From an uncultured Oscillibacter sp. (GTDB lineage Bacteria > Bacillota > Clostridia > Oscillospirales > Oscillospiraceae), in the NCBI RefSeq assembly GCF_910587525.1, contig NZ_CAJULS010000076.1, positions 1 through 11,437 of the forward strand: a stretch of 11,437 nucleotides of DNA, written 5' to 3'. Below, piece after piece: positions 7,334 to 11,437 of the stretch (position 1 is its first letter; every line of letters starts with the position of its first letter). The notes below the pieces were generated by a model. It was not told where the DNA came from. It ran no database searches and saw only the letters and a list, made by a program, of their open reading frames with translations. The translations under genes and the position numbers were made by a program.

Positions 7334-7828
7334 TCAAATGGTAAAACCCCGGGCATTCCGCGGCCCGCAGGGGCCAACCATACGGTCCCACAGCGTCATG
7401 GAAAAGCCCATCTCTTCCGTAAAGTCAAACAGCTGATAATGCCCTTCTTCCAGGATCATCTCACAGGCCGGACGGAGCCCCGCCGCAGCGTACTGCTTCA
7501 GCAGCTCCGCCTGTTCCTCCGCGTAGATACCCAGATGGTGAAAGCCCTGCCCGTGGGCCAGAAGGCTGTCGGAGTATGGGTCACCTCCCTGTTTGTTCAG
7601 CGGTTCTATCAGCACCATATCAATCCCGCCCAGATCAAACCGTACCGCTTTAACCGGACATGGCACCTCCTTGCCGTGATAGAGGCAGCAGGCCTGGGAT
7701 ATCTGATTGGAGGCATCCTTGATGGACTCCCAGCAAAAATCAACCAGTCTTTTCCAGCTCTCAAGAGTGGTCTCCAGCGCATGGACGACACAAACCACTT
7801 GAAAAATCTGTTTTTCGGTACGGTTCAT
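7334..7828 (-). CDS. VOC-superfamily protein, first gene of the dehydrogenase operon
   Basis: A 164-residue vicinal-oxygen-chelate protein paralogous to the one at 5658-6182. The shared pattern includes an N-terminal QVVCVV strand (Gln10), an acidic LIEPL strand (Glu75), GxGFHHLGIY with His97/His98, and a common C-terminal RMVGP. The residue equivalent to the last metal ligand of the paralogue (Glu152) is Thr145 here (FSMTLWD), so metal binding or chemistry may differ. ATG at 7828 is preceded by AAGGAG at 8 nt spacing. Its stop (7334-7336) lies 14 bases before the GTG of the iron dehydrogenase. Directly upstream is a strong terminator-like hairpin (7851-7893) within the presumed leader. The function is unknown; a VOC epimerase or isomerase acting with the adjacent dehydrogenases is inferred from context. 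Confidence 0.8.
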   Translation of the reverse strand: MNRTEKQIFQVVCVVHALETTLESWKRLVDFCWESIKDASNQISQACCLYHGKEVPCPVKAVRFDLGGIDMVLIEPLNKQGGDPYSDSLLAHGQGFHHLGIYAEEQAELLKQYAAAGLRPACEMILEEGHYQLFDFTEEMGFSMTLWDRMVGPCGPRNARGFTI

Positions 7829-7850
7829 GGCATATACTCCTTTTCTGCTT

Positions 7851-7893
7851 TTACAAAAAACCGATCACGCGTCCGCGCATCGGTTTTTTGTAA
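7851..7893 (-). terminator. Intrinsic terminator hairpin in the leader of the VOC/dehydrogenase operon (candidate attenuator)
   Basis: A perfect 15-base inverted repeat, TTACAAAAAACCGAT (7851-7865) and ATCGGTTTTTTGTAA (7879-7893), encloses a 13-base loop. On the minus strand it reads as a GC-poor stem ending in six T, giving an intrinsic terminator. It ends about 10 bases before the ribosome-binding site of the VOC gene, leaving no space for a promoter between them. It therefore either blocks read-through from the TRAP genes with leakage, or is a regulated attenuator of the operon. By symmetry it could also terminate plus-strand transcripts, though no plus-strand gene is nearby. Confidence 0.65.
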
Positions 7894-7904
7894 GCATATC
7901 ATGT

Positions 7905-7932
7905 TATTTAGGCCTTGTTTGATCAATGGCAA
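7905..7932 (-). promoter_or_regulatory. Possible promoter of the VOC/dehydrogenase operon
   Basis: Reading the minus strand, TTGCCA (7932-7927) and TAAATA (7910-7905) are 16 bases apart, and TTGATC (7926-7921) offers a second possible -35. Transcription would start near 7898, so almost the whole leader would be the hairpin at 7851-7893. The match is modest. The rest of 7829-8010 holds no gene I can support. Confidence 0.3.
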
Positions 7933-8010
7933 AATACCCGACGGCGCGAGATTTTTTTGCCGGTCAAGGCGATTTGAGGCCGCTATATTTTGCGCATGGC
8001 AGGGAAAATC

Positions 8011-8048
8011 AACGCGGAGCGGCGGAAAAAGGTCCGCCGGCCCGCGTT
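8011..8048 (-). terminator. Rho-independent terminator after the TRAP permease gene
   Basis: AACGCGG (8011-8017) pairs with CCGCGTT (8042-8048). After a 2x2 internal loop, CGGCGGA (8020-8026) pairs with TCCGCCG (8033-8039) around a 6-base loop. On the minus strand the stem is followed by TTGATTTT. It begins inside the stop codon of the TRAP large permease, so it probably ends that transcript and separates it from the VOC/dehydrogenase operon. Confidence 0.6.
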
Positions 8049-9348
8049 ATTTTAGCAGTGCGGGCAGCCATGTAGACAGGCCGGGAATAAACATCATCAG
8101 AATCAGCACTCCGGCGCAGCAGCCGAGGAACGGCCAAATGTAGTGAACGACCTCCACATACTGCGTCTTTTTCAGCTTAGTGGTCACGAACACATTGACG
8201 CAGAAAGGCGGGGAGATGGCGCCCATGCACAGGTTCACCAGGATAATGCCGGCCATTTGCACCTGATTGATGCCATAGGCATCCGCGATGGGAGTCAGGA
8301 GCGGCACAAACAGCAAAATGGCGGCGTTGCTGTCGATGAACATTCCGCAGATAATGAACAGCACATTGACGATCAGCAGGAACACGATGGGGGAACTGAT
8401 ATTTTCCGTAATGAGGACAACCAGCTGCTGGGAAATGCCGGAAAAAGCGATGGCCTTGCAGGCCACGTTGGCAAAGGCCATAATCAGCAGAATCACACCG
8501 GTAAGGCTGATGGTGAACATCATCATATCCCTCAGGCTGCCGGAAACGCTCTCCGGCCTGGTCTTCCGCCGGATAAAATAGTAAATCAGGCCATACAGGG
8601 CGGAAATGGCGCCGGCCTCGGTTGCTGTGAAGATGCCGCCATAAATTCCGCCGAAGATAATCACCGGCATCAGCAGCGCCCAAAAGGCGTTCTTGGTGCT
8701 CACACCGATGTGTTTGACGTACTGGCTGATAACGAAAGGCTCTTCCACCTTGGGTTCAACCTTAATTCTGTGAAAATAGTTTACAATACTGAACAAAGCC
8801 GCCAGCAAAATCCCCGGAATCAGCGTACACATCCATGCGTCGGCTATGCTGATGCCGGAGGCGGTCGCATAGATAATGCCGGTCATGCTCGGGGGAATCA
8901 AAACCCCCAGGAAGCCGGCGGACGCCATCAGCGCCGCCTGATAGGCCGGCTCATAGCCCCTTTTGTCCATCTCAGGGAACACGATCTTGCCAATAGCGGC
9001 AATGGTGGCCTGGGTGGACCCTGTCAGTGCGCCGAACAGCGCACAGGCAAACACAGCTACCGTTCCGGTGCTCGCCCGGACCCGGCCCACAAATGCGTCG
9101 ATGAAATTGAAAATGCTTTTGGAAATACCGGAGTATTCCATAATTGCGCCTGCGAACAAAAAGAATGGGATGGCCAGCAGGGAGAAGTTGTCCAGACCGT
9201 AAAACGCGGTCTGGGAGAAGCTGTTCATGGAATAACCATAGACCGTGAACACCACCGCGCCGCCCAGGCCGATTCCAAACGCCACCGGAACCCGGAGCAG
9301 CAGTGAGGCGGCAAGAAACACAATGAGAAATAGAACCAATACCTGCAT
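8047..9348 (-). CDS. dctM: TRAP transporter large permease (DctM family)
   Basis: A complete 433-residue polytopic membrane protein, the large (cation-coupled) subunit of a tripartite ATP-independent periplasmic transporter, which imports carboxylates and sugar acids in an ion-coupled way. It has about a dozen hydrophobic segments and family hallmarks: FSLLAIPFFLFAGAIM near residues 55-70, LGVLIPPS near 148-155, GGIFTATEAGAISALY in the middle, and GMFIDSNAAILLFVPLL in the second half. The ATG at 9348 follows a GAGGAGG that lies in the end of the small-permease gene, three bases away. The solute-binding protein DctP that sets specificity is not in the window, so the substrate is unknown; context suggests a sugar acid or hydroxy-acid. 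The stop codon overlaps a terminator hairpin. Confidence 0.93.
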   Translation of the reverse strand: MQVLVLFLIVFLAASLLLRVPVAFGIGLGGAVVFTVYGYSMNSFSQTAFYGLDNFSLLAIPFFLFAGAIMEYSGISKSIFNFIDAFVGRVRASTGTVAVFACALFGALTGSTQATIAAIGKIVFPEMDKRGYEPAYQAALMASAGFLGVLIPPSMTGIIYATASGISIADAWMCTLIPGILLAALFSIVNYFHRIKVEPKVEEPFVISQYVKHIGVSTKNAFWALLMPVIIFGGIYGGIFTATEAGAISALYGLIYYFIRRKTRPESVSGSLRDMMMFTISLTGVILLIMAFANVACKAIAFSGISQQLVVLITENISSPIVFLLIVNVLFIICGMFIDSNAAILLFVPLLTPIADAYGINQVQMAGIILVNLCMGAISPPFCVNVFVTTKLKKTQYVEVVHYIWPFLGCCAGVLILMMFIPGLSTWLPALLK

Positions 9349-9351
9349 CTC

Positions 9352-9630
9352 TCACGCCTCCTCTTCCTCAATCGCCGCCGCGGGCTTTTCAGCGCCAAAC
9401 CAATACTCCCGGGGCAGCAAAATATTGAATATCGTGTGCAGAATAATTAGGCCGCAGCCGATGAAAACAAATGTCATAGGCAGCGTCATTTTGAAGCCCA
9501 TTGTGTTGGAGACTGTGCCCATTTTCCCGATCTTCTGCATATAGATCCAGAAATAATGCGTGAAGAAGATCATAACGCCCAGTACGATGACCTGTCCGAT
9601 TCGGTCTACCACGTTGAGGATATGGATCAT
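9352..9630 (-). CDS. dctQ: TRAP transporter small permease (DctQ), N-terminally truncated
   Basis: The 92 visible residues match only the C-terminal half of a DctQ small permease: two membrane segments (about 11-31 and 50-72) and an acidic tail (EEEEA). Complete DctQ proteins have four membrane segments and about 150-190 residues. Upstream of the ATG at 9630 the frame meets a TGA within six codons, and the DNA there is the KDPG aldolase gene on the other strand. The first half of dctQ, its start and the expected dctP are therefore missing. No ribosome-binding site precedes the ATG. Half a DctQ is unlikely to assemble a working transporter, so I regard this as a broken gene or a chimeric assembly. 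Its end overlaps the ribosome-binding site of dctM, the normal dctQM coupling. Confidence 0.75.
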   Translation of the reverse strand: MIHILNVVDRIGQVIVLGVMIFFTHYFWIYMQKIGKMGTVSNTMGFKMTLPMTFVFIGCGLIILHTIFNILLPREYWFGAEKPAAAIEEEEA

Positions 9631-9640
9631 ATTTTTCAGA
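9600..9640. other. Rearrangement or assembly junction between TRAP and KDPG aldolase loci
   Basis: The truncated small permease starts at 9630 on the minus strand and the KDPG aldolase at 9622 on the plus strand, so two divergent start codons overlap by nine bases with no promoter space. Left of this point the genes are of mixed composition; to the right, codons end strongly in G or C. I could not place the breakpoint to the base. Confidence 0.6.
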
Positions 9641-10581
9641 CCGTATCAAATATCGGCATTATACCCGTCATCGCCATTGAAGACGCAGCGAAAGCGGTCC
9701 CCCTGGCCAGGGCTCTGACTGCCGGCGGCCTCCCCGCCGCCGAGGTCACCTTCCGCACTGCCGCCGGCGAGGAGGCCATCCGCCAGATTGCCCGGAACTG
9801 CCCCGAGGTACTGGTGGGCGCGGGCACCGTGCTGAACCTGGACCAATGCGACCGGGCCATCGCCGCCGGGGCAAAGTTCATCGTCTCCCCCGGCTACAAC
9901 GAGGCGCTGGTAAACCACTGCGTCGAGAAAAACATCCCCGTCTTCCCCGGCTGCGTCAACGCCTCCGACATGACCCGGGCCGTCAATGCCGGGCTGAAGA
10001 TCGTCAAGTTCTTTCCCGCCGAGCAGTCCGGCGGCGTGGCCTTCCTAAAGGCTTTGGCCCCGGTGCTGCCGCTCAGCTTCATGCCCACAGGCGGTGTAAA
10101 CACCAAGAATCTGATGGACTACCTGTCCTTTGACCGCATCACCGCCTGCGGCGGCACCTGGATGGTGAAAAAAGATCTGATCGAGGGCGAGAAGTGGGAT
10201 GAGATCACAACCATCTGCAAAGATGCCGTGAAAACCATGCTGGGCTTTGAGCTGCGGCATATCGGCCTCAACTGTGCCGATGAGGAGAACGCTGAAAAGA
10301 CCGCCCGGGCTTTCTGCGCCCTGTTCGGGCTGGAGTACAGGCCGGGCAATTCCTCCATCTTTGCCGGCTCCGCCGTGGAGTGCATGAAGCGGCCGTTCCT
10401 TGGCGAAAAAGGCCATATCGCCATCGGTACCAACAGTGTGGACCGGGCCATCTACCACCTGGGCCTCCAGGGCGTGGAGTTTGACGAGTCCACCCGCAAG
10501 ACGGACGGCAGGGGCAGGACCAAGGCCATTTATCTCAAGGACAGCATCGGCGGCTTCGCCATCCATCTGGCGGGGAAATAA
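9622..10581 (+). CDS. eda: KDPG/KHG aldolase with C-terminal VOC-like domain
   Basis: A 319-residue protein. Residues 1 to about 205 are a class I KDPG/KHG aldolase, splitting 2-keto-3-deoxy-6-phosphogluconate to pyruvate and glyceraldehyde 3-phosphate. Visible residues are Glu41 and Arg45 (EVTFRT), the phosphate-loop segments VGAGTV (66-71) and MPTGGV (154-159), and Schiff-base Lys129 (VKFFPAE). Residues about 210-319 form a separate domain of VOC/glyoxalase type (LRHIGLN at the start, GHIAIGT in the middle, GGFAIHL at the end), absent from the roughly 210-residue E. coli enzyme. ATG at 9622 gives a normal aldolase N terminus, but the GAGG lies only two bases away and there is no promoter region, because the start falls at a junction with dctQ. 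KDG kinase follows after 14 bases, so the pair converts KDG to central metabolites. Confidence 0.9.
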   Translation: MDHIFQTVSNIGIIPVIAIEDAAKAVPLARALTAGGLPAAEVTFRTAAGEEAIRQIARNCPEVLVGAGTVLNLDQCDRAIAAGAKFIVSPGYNEALVNHCVEKNIPVFPGCVNASDMTRAVNAGLKIVKFFPAEQSGGVAFLKALAPVLPLSFMPTGGVNTKNLMDYLSFDRITACGGTWMVKKDLIEGEKWDEITTICKDAVKTMLGFELRHIGLNCADEENAEKTARAFCALFGLEYRPGNSSIFAGSAVECMKRPFLGEKGHIAIGTNSVDRAIYHLGLQGVEFDESTRKTDGRGRTKAIYLKDSIGGFAIHLAGK

Positions 10582-10595
10582 GGAGGAGAGTCAAT

Positions 10596-11437
10596 ATGGC
10601 TAAAGTTGTTACCTTCGGCGAGCTGATGATCCGGCTCCAGCCCTACAACTACGAGCGCTTTGTCCAGGCGGATCACCTGGAATTCAGTTTCGGCGGCGGC
10701 GAGGCCAACGTGGCCGTCTCCCTGGCCAACTACGGTCTGGACGCCGCCTACGTCACCAAGCTCCCCGCCCACGCCATCGGGCAGGCCGCCGTCAACTCCC
10801 TGCGCCGCTATGGCGTGGACACCTCCCTGATTGTCCGGGGCGGCGACCGGGTTGGCATCTACTTCAACGAAAAGGGCGCCTCCCAGCGGGGCAGCGTCTG
10901 TATCTATGACCGGGCCCACTCCGCCATTCAGGAGGCCGCTGCCGCCGACTTTGACTGGAACAAGATTTTTGAGGGCGCGGAGTGGTTCCACTTCACCGGC
11001 ATCACCCCGGCTCTGGGCCCCAATGTGGCCGACATCTGCCGGGAGGCCTGCAAGACCGCCAAGGCCAAAGGCGTCAAGATTTCCTGCGACCTGAACTACC
11101 GGGGCAAGCTGTGGACCCGGGAACAGGCCCGGGCGGCCATGACCGACCTGTGCCAGTACGTAGACGTGTGTATCTCCAACGAGGAGGACGCCAAGGACGT
11201 CTTCGGCATCGAGGCCGAGGCCACCGACATCACCGGCGGCTCTTTAAACCACGAGGGCTACAAATCCGTGGCCAAGCAGCTGGCCGGCAAGTTCGGCTTT
11301 GAAATGGTGGCCATTACTCTGCGGGAGAGCCACTCCGCCTTTGACAACGGCTGGAGCGCCATGCTCTACAACGTGGCCAAGGACGAGTACTGCTTCTCCA
11401 AGAAGTACGAGCTGCACATCATCGACCGGGTGGGCGG
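10596..11437 (+). CDS. kdgK: 2-keto-3-deoxygluconate kinase, PfkB family (partial, runs off the window)
   Basis: The first 280 residues of a PfkB-type sugar kinase, which phosphorylates 2-keto-3-deoxygluconate to KDPG for the aldolase encoded just upstream. The N terminus (AKVVTFGELMIRL) and the first PfkB signature (FGGGEANVAVSLAN, about 32-45) are present. ISCDLNYRGKLW (about 164-175) is typical of KDG kinases. The window ends in DRVGG, the beginning of the second PfkB signature that holds the catalytic aspartate, so the active site itself lies outside. ATG at 10596 follows AGGAGG (10581-10586), which overlaps the aldolase stop, showing a tight operon. Codons end strongly in G or C, like the aldolase. 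Identification rests on the pairing with KDPG aldolase; other PfkB sugar kinases are possible. Confidence 0.88.
   Translation, partial: MAKVVTFGELMIRLQPYNYERFVQADHLEFSFGGGEANVAVSLANYGLDAAYVTKLPAHAIGQAAVNSLRRYGVDTSLIVRGGDRVGIYFNEKGASQRGSVCIYDRAHSAIQEAAAADFDWNKIFEGAEWFHFTGITPALGPNVADICREACKTAKAKGVKISCDLNYRGKLWTREQARAAMTDLCQYVDVCISNEEDAKDVFGIEAEATDITGGSLNHEGYKSVAKQLAGKFGFEMVAITLRESHSAFDNGWSAMLYNVAKDEYCFSKKYELHIIDRVG

Noticed and set aside
7320..7391. Longer start of the iron alcohol dehydrogenase at 7391
   Set aside because: It would overlap the VOC gene by 58 bases and add residues not seen in the family. GTG at 7319 has a Shine-Dalgarno at the right distance and gives an N terminus like the clostridial 4-hydroxybutyrate dehydrogenase.
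7928..7961. GGCAAAA / TTTTGCC inverted repeat with a 20-base loop
   Set aside because: The arms are short and the loop long. Without comparison sequences it cannot be distinguished from chance in this intergenic region.
8143..9306. Plus-strand open frame of 387 codons opposite the TRAP permease gene
   Set aside because: It is exactly antisense to a well-recognised membrane permease, its product is rich in His, Asn, Gln and Gly with no domain, and it has no ribosome-binding site. It is a shadow of the opposite coding strand.
9556..9621. Upstream extension of the KDPG aldolase by 22 codons to an ATG at 9556
   Set aside because: The extra residues are the antisense of dctQ coding sequence and precede a normal aldolase N terminus at 9622. 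The open frame is probably chance.
10045..10991. Minus-strand open frames of 173 and 153 codons opposite the aldolase and kinase genes
   Set aside because: High-GC coding sequence with G/C third positions routinely leaves the opposite strand open. The plus-strand products are unambiguous.
1..11437. CRISPR array, tRNA, rRNA, riboswitch or integrase
   Set aside because: I looked for regularly spaced repeats, cloverleaf-like or rRNA-like conserved segments, and recombinase motifs, and saw none. An exotic riboswitch in the short leaders cannot be excluded by eye.

Overview
The window looks like a chromosomal catabolic island from an anaerobic gut-type Clostridium relative, most likely Oscillospiraceae/Ruminococcaceae. 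The supports are moderately high GC, strong Gram-positive ribosome-binding sites (AAGGAGG type), TTG and GTG starts, an iron alcohol dehydrogenase close to clostridial 4-hydroxybutyrate dehydrogenases, and a KDPG aldolase carrying a VOC-like tail next to KDG kinase. The taxon is inferred from style and protein families, not from a marker gene. I see no rRNA, tRNA, CRISPR array or intact transposase.

Layout from left to right. Positions 1-610 hold no convincing gene, only short unsupported ORFs and a cluster of three small hairpins that may be a decayed IS200/IS605-type end. Positions 611-2382 (minus strand) carry two overlapping paralogous TIM-barrel sugar isomerase/epimerase-like genes. The downstream one keeps its metal-site residues and the upstream one has lost most of them. 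A divergent intergenic region (2383-2660) with a good sigma-A promoter leads into two tandem paralogous LysR regulators (2661-4550, plus strand), which end at a strong terminator. Converging on that terminator is a four-gene minus-strand operon (7828 down to 4593), transcribed in the order VOC protein, iron-dependent alcohol dehydrogenase, second VOC protein, zinc-dependent alcohol dehydrogenase. Its leader contains a strong intrinsic terminator hairpin just before the first ribosome-binding site. Further right, still on the minus strand, is a TRAP transporter large permease (8047-9348) and only the C-terminal half of its small permease (9352-9630).

At about 9620 the small permease remnant abuts, head to head and with overlapping start codons, a plus-strand operon of KDPG aldolase (with a C-terminal VOC-like domain) and KDG kinase. 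That operon is visibly richer in GC and in G/C-ending codons. With no room for promoters and half a gene missing, the point is best read as a rearrangement or assembly junction, so the left and right parts may not belong to one locus.

Functional reading: isomerases, two dehydrogenases and two VOC proteins under LysR control, beside a TRAP importer, suggest uptake and oxidation/isomerisation of a sugar acid, polyol or hydroxy-acid. KDPG aldolase and KDG kinase would be a natural exit for hexuronate-like substrates through 2-keto-3-deoxygluconate, but that link rests on adjacency across a suspicious junction. The actual substrate cannot be read from the sequence. Three sets of paralogues (isomerases, LysRs, VOC proteins) sit within 8 kb, which is the most distinctive feature of the locus.
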